Shown here one piece after another: positions 9,363 to 18,502 of a stretch of DNA of 64,000 bases. The stretch comes from Terriglobia bacterium. GTDB lineage: Bacteria > Acidobacteriota > Terriglobia > UBA7540. Numbering within the stretch: the first letter of the stretch is position 1; the number at the start of each line of letters is the position of its first letter. A program made the position numbers and the translations under genes. The notes below the pieces were generated by a model, which did no database searches, was not told where the DNA came from, and worked only from the letters and a program-made list of their open reading frames with translations. The DNA lies in contig DASTAW010000048.1 in the NCBI GenBank assembly GCA_035712365.1, forward strand, positions 310,001 through 374,000, in the 5' to 3' direction.

Positions 9363-10433
9363 ATGAAAATGCGTTGGGTGGTCACATTATGTTTGCTGGG
9401 TCTAATCACCGGCTGTTCTCAGCAGGAAGCGCCGAAGAAGGCGGAGCAGTCGGCCTCATCAACAATCGGCTCGATCGTGCGGCTCGATCCGGCGATTGAT
9501 GCCATCATTCCCCAGGGGGCAACCGTCGAGAAAATTGCCGGCGGTTATGAATGGACCGAGGGGCCCATCTGGACTCACAGCGGCGTCCTTTACTTTGCCT
9601 CGATTCATCACAACAGCATCAACAAATGGGTTCCAGGCCAGGGCGCTTCGGTTTTTCTCCATCCCAGCGGCTATCTGGGGACCAAACCCTATCCGGGGCC
9701 GGAGTCCGGCTCAAACGGCATGACGCTTGACAAGCAAGGCCGCCTCACAGTTGCGGGCCACGCGCAGCGCGATATTTATCGCTTTGAGTCGCTGGAACCC
9801 GGCGCAAAGCTGACCGTGCTCTGCGACAGCTATCAGGGCAAGCGCCTGAGCAGTCCCAATGACCTGGTCTATAAATCCGACGGTTCGCTCTATTTTACTG
9901 ATCCGCCTTACGGCCTGCCCACACAGAGCGACAACGATCCGCTGAAGAAGCTGCCGTTCAATGGCGTTTACCGTCTGCCGGGCGCAGCCGCGCACAAGCC
10001 TGGAGCGCCGCCCGACAATCGCCACCTTCAGCTTCTGATTAAGGACCTCACGCGGCCCAACGGCATCGCTTTTTCGCCCGATGAAAAATATCTCTACGTC
10101 GCCGTTTCCGATCCTGGCAACATGGTTTGGATGCGTTACGATGTCAAGCCCGACGGCGCGGTGGCCAACGGCAAGGTTTTCTGCAAAGCCGATTCCAGCC
10201 AGGGTGCGGGCGGTCCGGACGGCATAAAGGTGGATGAAAAGGGAAATCTTTACGGCGCGGGTCCGGGTGGCATCTGGATCATTTCGTCTGAAGGAAAGCA
10301 TATTGGAACCATCAAGCTTCCGGAACGGGCCGCTAATTGCGCCTGGGGCGATGCGGACGGCAAAACCCTTTACATGACCGCCAGCACCAGCGTGTATCGC
10401 ATCAAACTCAACATTGCGGGCGTTCGACCCTAG
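9363..10433 (+). CDS. SMP-30/gluconolactonase-like lipoprotein
   Basis: A 356-residue predicted lipoprotein of the SMP-30/gluconolactonase/LRE family, a six-bladed beta-propeller that hydrolyses lactones using a divalent metal. The start at 9363 gives a signal peptide ending in the lipobox LITGC. Family features follow: YEWTEGPIW holds the first metal-binding Glu, SPNDLVYKSDGSLYFTDPPYG the central Asn/Asp, and RPNGIAFSPDEKYLYVAVSD and GGPDGIKVDEKGNLYGAG later blades. It probably opens sugar lactones at the cell envelope. An in-frame ATG 36 bases upstream lies inside the predicted promoter, so the shorter start is preferred. Confidence 0.88.
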   Translation: MKMRWVVTLCLLGLITGCSQQEAPKKAEQSASSTIGSIVRLDPAIDAIIPQGATVEKIAGGYEWTEGPIWTHSGVLYFASIHHNSINKWVPGQGASVFLHPSGYLGTKPYPGPESGSNGMTLDKQGRLTVAGHAQRDIYRFESLEPGAKLTVLCDSYQGKRLSSPNDLVYKSDGSLYFTDPPYGLPTQSDNDPLKKLPFNGVYRLPGAAAHKPGAPPDNRHLQLLIKDLTRPNGIAFSPDEKYLYVAVSDPGNMVWMRYDVKPDGAVANGKVFCKADSSQGAGGPDGIKVDEKGNLYGAGPGGIWIISSEGKHIGTIKLPERAANCAWGDADGKTLYMTASTSVYRIKLNIAGVRP

Positions 10434-10460
10434 AGAAGATACCGGAAAGAAAGGCTACTC

Positions 10461-11513
10461 ATGGTGATCAGGATTTCGCGAACGGCCAGAGGTCTGCTCG
10501 TCGCCGCCATTTTGTGTGTCTGGGCCTCGCCGATGTCCGCGCAGCAACTCAAGTACGCTTCGCTTGGCAATTTTCAACTGGAAAACGGGCAGGTGATTCA
10601 GGGCCTGAGGATCGCCTACCGCACCTTCGGAACTCTGAACGCACAGAAGTCCAATGTGGTTGTCTTTCCCACCTGGTTCACGGGCACCACAAAGAACCTG
10701 GTGCAGTATGCAGGTCGCGGCAAAATGGTTGACACTTCCAGGTACTACGTCATTCTGGTGGACGCGCTGGGCGACGGCAATTCGTCCTCGCCGTCGAACA
10801 GCAGGTCGCAGCCGCGCATGAAGTTTCCCGAATTCAACATCAGAGACATGGTGAAATCGGAGCACGAGCTGCTAACGCGCGCCCTCGGAATCTCGCACGT
10901 TCACGCCGTGATCGGAATTTCCATGGGCGGCATGCAGACATTCCAGTGGATGGTCTCTTATCCCGGTTTTATGGATGAAGCCATTCCCATCGTCGGCTCC
11001 CCGCGCCTCACTTCCTATGATCTGCTGCTCTGGACGGCTGAGCTACACGCCATCCAGTCGGCGGCGGATTGGGACCACGGCAACTACTCATCGCCGCCGG
11101 TCGAAGCCATGGACACCGTCGCCGACATCCACACTTTGAACCTCACCACGCCCGCCTACTTTGCAAGCCACACCAGCCGCGCGGAATTTTCAAAATTCAT
11201 CGCCGACAAACAGAAGGCAACCATGGAAGACTTTGACGCAAACAACTGGATCCGGCAGTTGCAGGCCATGATGGCCAACGACGTTTCAAAACCTTTTGGC
11301 GGCTCGATGGAAAAAGCCGCAGCGGCGGTCCGCGCCAAGGTGTTGGTGGTTCCAAGCCTTCAGGACCACATGGTCAATCCGCAGCCTGCGCTCGATTTTG
11401 CCAGGCTGATCCACGCTCGAGTGCTCCGGCTCACATCCGATTGTGGACACATCGCCACCGGCTGCGAGTTGAACAAACTCGAGCAGGCGGTCAGCGGTTT
11501 CCTCGTACAATAA
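10461..11513 (+). CDS. Exported alpha/beta hydrolase, homoserine O-acetyltransferase (MetX)-like
   Basis: A 350-residue protein with a signal peptide ([19 protein letters not shown]) followed by a MetX-type alpha/beta-hydrolase domain. The nucleophile elbow reads [12 protein letters not shown], close to the GxSMGGMQ of homoserine O-acetyltransferases. The probable catalytic Asp is in [11 protein letters not shown] and the His in [10 protein letters not shown]. True MetX is cytosolic and uses acetyl-CoA, so a secreted copy probably acts as a hydrolase or acyltransferase on an unknown compound. AAAGG lies 8 bases before the ATG. It follows the SMP-30 gene by 27 bases and is probably co-transcribed. 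I avoid the symbol metX. Confidence 0.8.
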   Translation: MVIRISRTARGLLVAAILCVWASPMSAQQLKYASLGNFQLENGQVIQGLRIAYRTFGTLNAQKSNVVVFPTWFTGTTKNLVQYAGRGKMVDTSRYYVILVDALGDGNSSSPSNSRSQPRMKFPEFNIRDMVKSEHELLTRALGISHVHAVIGISMGGMQTFQWMVSYPGFMDEAIPIVGSPRLTSYDLLLWTAELHAIQSAADWDHGNYSSPPVEAMDTVADIHTLNLTTPAYFASHTSRAEFSKFIADKQKATMEDFDANNWIRQLQAMMANDVSKPFGGSMEKAAAAVRAKVLVVPSLQDHMVNPQPALDFARLIHARVLRLTSDCGHIATGCELNKLEQAVSGFLVQ

Positions 11514-11558
11514 CCACGCAAAATCAATAGCGTTGGTACGATCATATCCTCGCATTGG

Positions 11559-11568
11559 TTGCTATAAT
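11559..11568 (+). promoter_or_regulatory. Extended -10 promoter of trmFO
   Basis: TTGC followed by a perfect TATAAT (11563-11568) gives an extended -10 of the TGnTATAAT type; no good -35 is spaced at 17. The ATG at 11583 is 14 bases downstream, so the predicted 5' UTR is only about 7-8 bases and has no clear Shine-Dalgarno. Confidence 0.6.
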
Positions 11569-11582
11569 CATTCAGGCGACCG

Positions 11583-12977
11583 ATGGTGGAACAGGTTCTC
11601 ATTGCGGGAGGCGGTCTGGCGGGCAGCGAAGCGGCCTGGCAGCTTGCCCGTCGCGGCGTTCGTGTCACCCTCTGCGAAATGCGCCCCCGGTGCTCAACAC
11701 CCGCCCACAAGACGGACCACCTTGCAGAGCTGGTTTGCAGCAATTCGCTCAAGTCCAACGCTCCTGGCGCGGCTTCCTGGCTGCTTAAGGAAGAGATGCG
11801 CCGTGCGAGTTCGCTGCTGCTGCGCCTGGCCGATGAATGCGCAGTGCCCAGCGGCTCGGCCCTGGCCGTCGATCGCGAGCGGTTTGCGGCGTCCGTCACA
11901 CGAGCCATCGATGAGCATCCGCTCATCACCCTCCGTCGCGAAGAATTGACCGAAATCCCCGGCGATCGTTTCGTGCTCATCGCCACCGGCCCGCTCACTT
12001 CCGACGCACTTGCCGAAAGCCTTCAGCGCCTCGCCGGGACCGAAAGCCTGGCTTTTTACGATTCCATCAGCCCGATTGTCGATGCCGAAACCCTCGACAT
12101 GGACCGCATCTTCCGCGCATCGCGTTACGGCAAAGGTGGCGATGATTATCTGAACTGCGCGATGTCGCAGGAAGAATACCGCGCCTTTCATCAGGCGTTG
12201 ATGAGCGCGGAAACCGTCCAGGCACACGAGTTCGAAGACGTTAAATATTTCGAGGCCTGCCTTCCCATTGAAGAGCTGGCGCGCCGCGGCTTTGACACGC
12301 TGCGATTCGGCCCCATGCGCCCCGTGGGCTTTATTGATCCGCGCACCGGCCGACGCCCCTACGCCCTGGTGCAACTCCGCGCGGAAAATCTGCGCAGTTC
12401 GAGCTACAACCTGGTTGGTTTTCAAAACCACCTGAAATTTCCCGAGCAGAAGCGCATCCTGCGCTTGATTCCGGGCCTGGAAAATGCGGAATTTCTCCGC
12501 TACGGGCAGATCCACCGCAACACGTACATCAACTCGCCGGTCCTTCTCAATCCCGATCTGAGTTTTCGCTCGAGCCCGCAGGTTTTCATCGCCGGACAAC
12601 TCTCAGGCGTTGAGGGTTACGTGGAGTGTATCGCAACCGGATTGCTGGCCGGCACGGCGCTGGCCCAGCGGGTGCGGCAGAAACATTTCGCTCCGCCGCC
12701 CCGGGCGACGGCGCTCGGCTCGCTGGTCCACTACGTCACCCACGCCAGCCCGCAGAATTATCAGCCGGCAAACATCGCGTTCGATCTTCTGCCGCCCATC
12801 GAGAGACTGCCAACGCAGGTTGCCCGTGACCGCCGCGCGCGCCGTGAAAAACAGTGCGAGCGGGCGCTCCATGAATTGGAGCCATGGCTTGAATGTGTAG
12901 CGCCGGGCTTCAGCCCGGCACATGCCGCCCTGAAGGGCGGCGCTACAGGTCCCATGACTTCCGCCGCACCACGCTAG
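11583..12977 (+). CDS. trmFO: Methylenetetrahydrofolate-tRNA-(uracil-5-)-methyltransferase TrmFO
   Basis: A 464-residue folate- and FAD-dependent enzyme that makes 5-methyluridine at position 54 of tRNA. The N-terminal FAD motif reads VLIAGGGLAGSEAAWQLARRG. The signature AHKTDHLAELVCSNSLKSN follows, and GRRPYALVQLRAEN and AGQLSGVEGYVE occur later. The last ~27 residues (from CVAPGFSPAHAALKGG) are not part of the family: they are encoded by a palindromic repeat at 12896-12947 that has replaced the original end of the frame. The gene precedes xerC by 22 bases, an arrangement also seen in Firmicutes. Confidence 0.96.
   Translation: MVEQVLIAGGGLAGSEAAWQLARRGVRVTLCEMRPRCSTPAHKTDHLAELVCSNSLKSNAPGAASWLLKEEMRRASSLLLRLADECAVPSGSALAVDRERFAASVTRAIDEHPLITLRREELTEIPGDRFVLIATGPLTSDALAESLQRLAGTESLAFYDSISPIVDAETLDMDRIFRASRYGKGGDDYLNCAMSQEEYRAFHQALMSAETVQAHEFEDVKYFEACLPIEELARRGFDTLRFGPMRPVGFIDPRTGRRPYALVQLRAENLRSSSYNLVGFQNHLKFPEQKRILRLIPGLENAEFLRYGQIHRNTYINSPVLLNPDLSFRSSPQVFIAGQLSGVEGYVECIATGLLAGTALAQRVRQKHFAPPPRATALGSLVHYVTHASPQNYQPANIAFDLLPPIERLPTQVARDRRARREKQCERALHELEPWLECVAPGFSPAHAALKGGATGPMTSAAPR
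12896..12947. repeat. Palindromic dispersed repeat (REP/MITE-like), full copy inside trmFO 3' end
   Basis: A 52-base element with outer inverted repeats TGTAGCGCC (12896-12904) and GGCGCTACA (12939-12947). Inside are two perfect hairpins: GCCGGGCTTCAGCCCGGC (12902-12919) and GCCGCCCTGAAGGGCGGC (12924-12941). The first 25 bases recur identically at 51756-51780. It is read through in frame by trmFO. The architecture resembles paired REP sequences; elements of this core are, from memory, abundant in Acidobacteriota. Confidence 0.9.
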
Positions 12978-12999
12978 AGGTGAATCTGGCGCAGACCTT

Positions 13000-13944
13000 A
13001 TGGACGACCTGATCGAGCGTTACATCGAGTATTTGAAATTTGAGCGGAACGCTTCGCCGCACACCGTGCGCAACTACCAGAGCGACCTCGTCCAGTTTCG
13101 CGATTTCCTGGCCGGGAAGGACGAAGCCGCTGCCACGCCACACCATACCGGGCAGGGCAAGGTTGACGTTGACGCAGTGAACGCGATCAGGATCCGCGCC
13201 TACCTTTCACACCTGTTTAAGATGCAGGAGCAGAAATCGTCCGTCGCGCGCAAGCTGGCGGCGATTCGCGCCTTCTTCAAATTCCTGGCCAGAGAAAGAT
13301 TGATTGCTGAAAACCCCGCGTTAGCCGTCTCAACGCCGAAACTCGAAAAGAAGCTTCCGCGCATCATGACCGAAGAAGAGATGAACAATTTCCTCGACCG
13401 TGTGGCCCAGGCGGCCCAGGGCGGCGAGCCGGCGATCCTGCGCGATCGCGCCATTCTGGAATTGCTTTACGCCTCGGGACTCCGGGTCAGCGAGCTTGCG
13501 GGGCTGGATCTGCGCAACGTCAACTTTGGCGACGCTTTTGTGCTGGTGCGCGGCAAAGGTGACAAGGAAAGGATTGTTCCCTTCGGCTCAAAGGCCAAGG
13601 GAGCGCTCGATGCCTACCTGCCCGCCCGCGAACGCCTGCTGCGCGAAGCCCGCACCGGCTGTGCCGCGCTCTTCCTCAACGTTTACGGCCAGCGGCTCAC
13701 CACGCGTTCCGTCGATCGCATTCTCAAACGTTACGTACGGACCTTCGGCCCCGACATGAATGTCAAAGTCAGCCCGCACTCGCTGCGCCACGCCTTCGCC
13801 TCGCACCTGCTGGCCGAAGGTGCCGACTTGCGCGCCATCCAGGAAATGCTCGGCCACAAAAGCCTCGCCACCACGCAGCGTTACACCCAGGTCTCCATCA
13901 AGCAGTTGATCGACGTCTACGACCGTACCCACCCGAAAGCGTGA
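13000..13944 (+). CDS. xerC: Tyrosine recombinase XerC
   Basis: A 314-residue tyrosine recombinase for chromosome dimer resolution. The N-terminal SAM-like DNA-binding domain (about residues 1-95) includes ERNASPHTVRNYQSDLVQF. Catalytic residues are visible: Arg in SGLRVSELAGLD, Lys in VRGKGDKERIVP, His-x-x-Arg in SPHSLRHAFASHLL, His in LGHKSLATTQRYTQ and the nucleophile Tyr295 in the same segment. The length suits XerC/XerD. Position directly after trmFO favours XerC. A stretch with extra residues (about 38-55) in the N-domain is a minor insertion. Confidence 0.93.
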   Translation: MDDLIERYIEYLKFERNASPHTVRNYQSDLVQFRDFLAGKDEAAATPHHTGQGKVDVDAVNAIRIRAYLSHLFKMQEQKSSVARKLAAIRAFFKFLARERLIAENPALAVSTPKLEKKLPRIMTEEEMNNFLDRVAQAAQGGEPAILRDRAILELLYASGLRVSELAGLDLRNVNFGDAFVLVRGKGDKERIVPFGSKAKGALDAYLPARERLLREARTGCAALFLNVYGQRLTTRSVDRILKRYVRTFGPDMNVKVSPHSLRHAFASHLLAEGADLRAIQEMLGHKSLATTQRYTQVSIKQLIDVYDRTHPKA

Positions 13945-14114
13945 CGCGTTGTGGCACAGCGGCCCGCCCCCTCAGGTGGGATTTTGAATCCGATAAGACA
14001 AAAGGAAAGTTGTGGATCGTTCAGAAGGGCCGCGTCCGTGAGTACCAGGAAGAAGAGGCGAAGGATGAACGTCGCTACAACTCCCGAAAATTCCATTACG
14101 CGTATCCCCTTTCC

Positions 14115-14143
14115 TTGACTTCATTCCATGGCGGCGACATAAT
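14115..14143 (+). promoter_or_regulatory. Promoter of the thiolase gene (near-leaderless)
   Basis: TTGACT (14115-14120) and CATAAT (14138-14143) are spaced by 17 bases, each matching consensus at five of six positions. The thiolase ATG at 14156 is 12 bases beyond the -10, predicting a 5' UTR of about 5 bases. There is no Shine-Dalgarno in the intervening CTCAATTCAGTT. Confidence 0.7.
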
Positions 14144-14155
14144 CTCAATTCAGTT

Positions 14156-15349
14156 ATGCAAGAAGCGGTGATTATAGCCGCCGTCCGCACTCCGATTGGC
14201 AAGTTTCAAGGTTCTCTTTCCGCCCTTTCCGCGGTGGAGCTTGGGGCCTGTGTGGTGCGGGAAGCTGTGCGGCGGGCGCAGATTGAGCCGGCCCTGGTGG
14301 ACGAAGTGATCATGGGCAACGTGGTCTCGGCGGGCCTGGGACAGAATCCTGCCCGCCAGGCGGCGCTGAAGGGCGGACTTGACCCGCGCGTGGCGGCGAT
14401 GACCATCAACAAGGTGTGCGGGTCGGGCCTGAAAGCGGTGGCGCTGGCCGCGCAGGGCATCGCGACGGGCAACAGTGACGTCGTGGTGGCAGGCGGTATG
14501 GAATCGATGAGCAACTGCCCGTATCTGGTGCCCGGCGCCCGCCAGGGGCTGCGCCTGGGCGACAAGACGCTGGTGGATTCCATGGTGCATGATGGCCTTT
14601 GGGACGTCTATGAAGACTTCCACATGGGCATGACCGCCGAGCTGGTGGCGGAAAAATACCAGATCTCGCGCGAGCGCCAGGATCGGTTTGCACTCGAAAG
14701 CCACCGGCGCGCCGTTGCGGCCATCAAAAGCGGAAAGCTGAAAGACCAGATTGTGCCTGTTTGCGTGCCCGGCAAAAAGGGCGAGATGCGGGAGTTTTCC
14801 GTTGACGAATCGCCCCGCGAAGATACTTCGCTTGAGAGGCTGGCCCGCCTGAAGCCGGCTTTCAAACAGGGCGGAACGGTGACTGCGGGCAACGCTCCGG
14901 GAACCAACGACGGCGCCGCCGCCACGCTGGTGACCTCGGCTGAAACCGCGCATAAGCTGGGGAAAGAGCCCCTGGCGCGGATTGTGGCGCAGGCGGTGAG
15001 CGGAGTGGAGCCGCGCTGGGTGATGATGGCGCCAGTGGACGCCGTCGAATCGCTGCTCAAGAAGACCGGCTGGAAAGTGGAAGATGTTGACCTGGTGGAG
15101 CTGAACGAGGCCTTTGCAGTGCAGGCTGTGGCCGTGATCGAGCAACTGGGACTCGATCCGCAGAAGACCAACGTGAACGGCGGCGCAGTGGCGCTGGGAC
15201 ATCCGATCGGCGCCTCGGGAGCGCGCATCCTGGTGGACCTGCTCTACGAGATGGAACGCCGCGCCGCGCGCCGCGGAATTGCCGCTCTGTGCCTCGGCGG
15301 CGGCAACGCCATCGCGCTGGCGGTGGAAAGAACAACTTCGGGTGGTTAG
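14156..15349 (+). CDS. Acetyl-CoA C-acyltransferase (thiolase)
   Basis: A 397-residue thiolase that condenses two acetyl-CoA or cleaves 3-ketoacyl-CoA. The acylated Cys is in [17 protein letters not shown] (about residue 88), the His in [17 protein letters not shown], and the C-terminal Cys in [15 protein letters not shown]. Length and motifs fit a biosynthetic or degradative acetyl-CoA acetyltransferase (AtoB/PhaA type). A 3-hydroxyacyl-CoA dehydrogenase lies 1 kb downstream, so the pair probably supplies or consumes 3-hydroxybutyryl-CoA. Signal peptidase I is interposed. Whether it is anabolic or catabolic cannot be read from the sequence. Confidence 0.95.
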   Translation: MQEAVIIAAVRTPIGKFQGSLSALSAVELGACVVREAVRRAQIEPALVDEVIMGNVVSAGLGQNPARQAALKGGLDPRVAAMTINKVCGSGLKAVALAAQGIATGNSDVVVAGGMESMSNCPYLVPGARQGLRLGDKTLVDSMVHDGLWDVYEDFHMGMTAELVAEKYQISRERQDRFALESHRRAVAAIKSGKLKDQIVPVCVPGKKGEMREFSVDESPREDTSLERLARLKPAFKQGGTVTAGNAPGTNDGAAATLVTSAETAHKLGKEPLARIVAQAVSGVEPRWVMMAPVDAVESLLKKTGWKVEDVDLVELNEAFAVQAVAVIEQLGLDPQKTNVNGGAVALGHPIGASGARILVDLLYEMERRAARRGIAALCLGGGNAIALAVERTTSGG

Positions 15350-15362
15350 GCGATTGGGGGAA

Positions 15363-16331
15363 ATGGGAACTGGGGAAGAGAATGCGGCCCAGGGAGGCCC
15401 AACGCATCCAGTTTCGCGCCGTGTTCCATGGCGGGCCGCGCTACTCAGTGTGGCAGTCGCAGGACTCGGTGAGTTGTACAGCGGACGGCCGCTCCGGGCG
15501 CTCGCAGTCAATGTAGCCGCGCTCGTTGCCGGACTGGTCTACTTCAAATCGCTGTTCATTCCGCTCCAGCCTTGGAATATCCTCGCACCGTCACTAATAA
15601 TCCTATCGGCTGGAGCCTACGTTCTAGGGGACTCCGTCTACTGCGCTCGTAAAGCTCCCCGTGACTACCGGCTGAGAGCCTACAACCGGTGGTACGTTTA
15701 CGTTCTTTTAATAGTCCTATTTGGGGCAGGGCAAGATTCACTGAAGTCTATTATCCATTCTGAATTTATGGAAGGTCGCAAAGTTACGTCAGAATCCATG
15801 TTTCCTACAATGTTGAAAGGAGATTATTTCCTGGTTGATAAGAGAGCCTATACAGGGCGTACGCCGCAGGTTGGCGACATAATCGCCTTTCGCCTCCCCA
15901 CCAATCCCTCGGTTGTGTACGCCAAAAGGATTGTCGCAACGGGTGGAGAAATACTGAAGGTCAAAGATGAAAAGGCCTTTACCGACGGGAAGCCTCTGGA
16001 CGAGCCATTCGTGCAACCGCCAACTCAGCCGATGCCTTTGCGCGACGACTTTCCGCCTTACCCAGACTTCCCGGCGGCCAGACTTGTTTCTGCGGCATTC
16101 GACCCTAAATGGGTACAGCAGATGCCTCAGTTCATCCGCAGCGACGGCATCCACGTCCCACCTGGCGACTTTTTTGTCATGGGTGATAACCGTCTACATT
16201 CGTATGACAGCCGTCACTGGGGCTTTGTCCCGCAGGCTGATATCCTGGGGAAGGTTAGTTCAATCTATTTTTCGTGGGACGCTGTAAATCGCCACGTTCG
16301 ATGGTCTCGCATCGGTGAAGTTCTCAGATAG
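15363..16331 (+). CDS. lepB: Signal peptidase I
   Basis: A 322-residue membrane serine protease that removes Sec signal peptides. About three hydrophobic segments fill the first 110 residues. The catalytic Ser lies in SESMFPTMLKGDYFLVDKRAY and the Lys in VVYAKRIVATGGE. Box E reads MGDNRLHSYDSRHWGFVP. The segment between boxes D and E is longer than in E. coli-like minimal forms and rich in Pro and Phe. I start at the ATG 15363, after the thiolase stop; an earlier in-frame start would overlap the thiolase by 70 bases. Its coding sequence looks more AT-rich at third positions than its neighbours. Confidence 0.93.
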   Translation: MGTGEENAAQGGPTHPVSRRVPWRAALLSVAVAGLGELYSGRPLRALAVNVAALVAGLVYFKSLFIPLQPWNILAPSLIILSAGAYVLGDSVYCARKAPRDYRLRAYNRWYVYVLLIVLFGAGQDSLKSIIHSEFMEGRKVTSESMFPTMLKGDYFLVDKRAYTGRTPQVGDIIAFRLPTNPSVVYAKRIVATGGEILKVKDEKAFTDGKPLDEPFVQPPTQPMPLRDDFPPYPDFPAARLVSAAFDPKWVQQMPQFIRSDGIHVPPGDFFVMGDNRLHSYDSRHWGFVPQADILGKVSSIYFSWDAVNRHVRWSRIGEVLR

Positions 16332-16357
16332 AATGGGGGACTGCCCGGTCTTGTTAT

Positions 16358-17254
16358 ATGCTTATGGCGGAAGCAGAAAATCGGTCGTCACAAAAAGGCG
16401 TAACTCGGATCGTTGGCGTTGTAGGCGCGGGGACGATGGGCAGCGGAATCGCGCAGGTGCTGCTCCGCAGCGGGTATTCCGTAGTTCTGCACGACACCAC
16501 ACAGGAACTGGTGGGGCGCGGGGCGGAAAAGATATCGTTGGGTCTGGCGCGCGAGGTTGAGAAAGGCCGGCTGACGGCAGAGGAAAAGCAGCAGGCTGAA
16601 AACCGGCTGAAGACCACCACTGAGCTGGTTGCTCTTGCTTCCGCCGACATGGTGATCGAGGCGGTCACGGAAAAATTTGAAATTAAGGCGGAAGTCTTCC
16701 GTTCGCTTGACGTCCTCTGCCGCCCGGAAGCGCTTTTTGCCAGCAACACCTCGTCGATTTCGATCACGCGCCTTGCGAGCGTGACACGGCGCCCGACGCG
16801 GTTTGTTGGGCTGCACTTTTTCAATCCCGTGCCGGTGATGAAACTTGTGGAAATTGTTCCCGGGCTTGATACTGCGGAAGAGACCGTGGCAGCAGCCGAG
16901 CAGATTGCTACCTCGGTGGGCAAGACGCCCATCCGCGCCAGGGACTTGCCGGGATTCGTCTCAAACCGATTGCTGATGCCGATGATCAACGAAGCCGTTT
17001 ATGCCGTGATGGAGGGTGTGGCCGCTCCGGAAGGTGTGGACGGAGTGATGAAGCTGGGCATGAACCATCCCATGGGACCGCTGGAGCTTGCCGACCTGAT
17101 CGGCCTGGATGTATGTCTGGACATCATGAACGTGCTCCACGAAGGGTTTCACGATTCAAAATACAGGCCATGCCCGCTGCTGGAAAGAATGGTGGAGGCG
17201 GGCCGGCTGGGGCGCAAATCGGGGAGAGGGTTCTACAGTTACGCAAAGGCGTAG
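16358..17254 (+). CDS. 3-hydroxyacyl-CoA (3-hydroxybutyryl-CoA) dehydrogenase
   Basis: A 298-residue NAD-dependent dehydrogenase interconverting 3-hydroxyacyl-CoA and 3-ketoacyl-CoA. The dinucleotide-binding motif is VGVVGAGTMGSGIAQVLLRSGY. Catalytic signatures include ASNTSSISITRLA and GLHFFNPVPVMKLVEIV (His-Glu pair). The C-terminal helical domain contains DLPGFVSNRLLMPMINEAV and NHPMGPLELADLIGLD. With the upstream thiolase it could run the first two steps of butyryl-CoA/PHB metabolism. ATG codons at 16358 and 16364 are both possible; neither has a Shine-Dalgarno. Confidence 0.95.
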   Translation: MLMAEAENRSSQKGVTRIVGVVGAGTMGSGIAQVLLRSGYSVVLHDTTQELVGRGAEKISLGLAREVEKGRLTAEEKQQAENRLKTTTELVALASADMVIEAVTEKFEIKAEVFRSLDVLCRPEALFASNTSSISITRLASVTRRPTRFVGLHFFNPVPVMKLVEIVPGLDTAEETVAAAEQIATSVGKTPIRARDLPGFVSNRLLMPMINEAVYAVMEGVAAPEGVDGVMKLGMNHPMGPLELADLIGLDVCLDIMNVLHEGFHDSKYRPCPLLERMVEAGRLGRKSGRGFYSYAKA

Positions 17255-17360
17255 CCCAATCGAGAGTCGGCGCGGCTTCCACGAAGAGAAAAGTCAGGGA
17301 AAACCAGCCGTCGCATAAGACCTGTCAAGCACGCCTGAGGGACAAAGGGAGGGTTCGAGA

Positions 17361-18413
17361 ATGCCAGAAGAACGAACTGAACGTATGAGGGCCATCGAGG
17401 TGGCCCTGACTCAAATCGAAAAGCAGTTCGGCAAGGGCTCCATCATGCGCCTGGGATCGAAAGGGGCGCTGGTACCGGTAGAGGTGATTCCTACGGGGGC
17501 GCTTTCCCTGGACGCAGCGCTGGGCGTGGGAGGCGTTCCGCGCGGCCGCGTGATAGAGGTTTACGGCCCGGAAGCCAGCGGCAAAACCACCTTAACACTG
17601 CACCTTGTAGCCGAGGCCCAGAAACGCGGCGGGATGGCGGCCTTTGTGGATGCCGAGCACGCCCTGGATGCGAAATATGCTGCGAGGCTGGGCGTGGACG
17701 TTGACAACTTGCTGGTTTCGCAGCCCGATTTCGGTGAGCAGGCGCTGGAAATTGCGGAGGCCCTGGTACGCTCAAACGCCATTGATATCATTGTGATAGA
17801 TTCGGTAGCAGCCTTGGTTCCACGGGCCGAACTGGAGGGCGACATGGGCGACTCCATGCCCGGCCTGCAAGCCCGGTTGATGTCACAGGCGCTGCGCAAG
17901 TTGACCGCATTGGTTTCAAAATCAAAGACTTGCCTCGTTTTCATCAATCAGATTCGAGAAAAGATCGGGGTGATGTTCGGCAATCCTGAAACTACCACAG
18001 GCGGGCGCGCGCTGAAGTTCTACTCATCCGTGCGCCTGGATGTCCGCCGGATTGCCTCAATTAAGGATGGCGACAAGGTGGTGGGCAACCGGACCCGCGT
18101 TAAGGTGGTGAAAAATAAGATGGCGCCTCCGTTCCGCGACGCCGAATTCGACATCCTGTACGGCGAAGGCATTTCGAAGGAAGGCGACCTGCTCGACCTC
18201 TCCGCAGGAATGAACTTGATTGAAAAGAGCGGTTCGTGGTATTCCTTTGCTGGAGAACGGATTGGGCAGGGGCGGGAAAACACCCGCCAATTCCTGCAAC
18301 AGAATCCGGATGTTTACGAAAAGATTGAACGAGAATTGCGCAAAGCACTGAATCTGCCGTCGTCGAAGGAGGCTGAGCCAGCCGATGCTGGCGCGGCAAA
18401 AGGCAAGAAGTAG
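17361..18413 (+). CDS. recA: Recombinase RecA
   Basis: A 350-residue RecA, the strand-exchange ATPase and SOS coprotease activator. Walker A reads [10 protein letters not shown] near residue 70 and Walker [17 protein letters not shown]. The L1/L2 region contains [38 protein letters not shown], typical of the family, followed by a short Lys-rich C-terminal tail. GGGAGGG lies a few bases before the ATG. I looked for a LexA-type box upstream and saw none that is convincing. Confidence 0.98.
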   Translation: MPEERTERMRAIEVALTQIEKQFGKGSIMRLGSKGALVPVEVIPTGALSLDAALGVGGVPRGRVIEVYGPEASGKTTLTLHLVAEAQKRGGMAAFVDAEHALDAKYAARLGVDVDNLLVSQPDFGEQALEIAEALVRSNAIDIIVIDSVAALVPRAELEGDMGDSMPGLQARLMSQALRKLTALVSKSKTCLVFINQIREKIGVMFGNPETTTGGRALKFYSSVRLDVRRIASIKDGDKVVGNRTRVKVVKNKMAPPFRDAEFDILYGEGISKEGDLLDLSAGMNLIEKSGSWYSFAGERIGQGRENTRQFLQQNPDVYEKIERELRKALNLPSSKEAEPADAGAAKGKK

Positions 18414-18502
18414 TCCTGCCTGCAAAACGGCTTGAGATCCAGAAGCCATATGCGTTGTTGATAAAGCTTTTAGACGGTGCGCCAGCCCGCGAGAGGATGT
18501 TT

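Noticed and set aside
13941-14171. 76-codon ORF after xerC
   Set aside because: Overlaps the xerC stop and the thiolase promoter; no homology, and the product looks random.
14150-15511. Long minus strand ORF (453 codons)
   Set aside because: Antisense to the thiolase; composition follows a GC-rich shadow frame.
17255-17360. Possible LexA box upstream of recA
   Set aside because: A GTTC and a GAAC occur around the recA start, but the spacing does not match a known LexA site.
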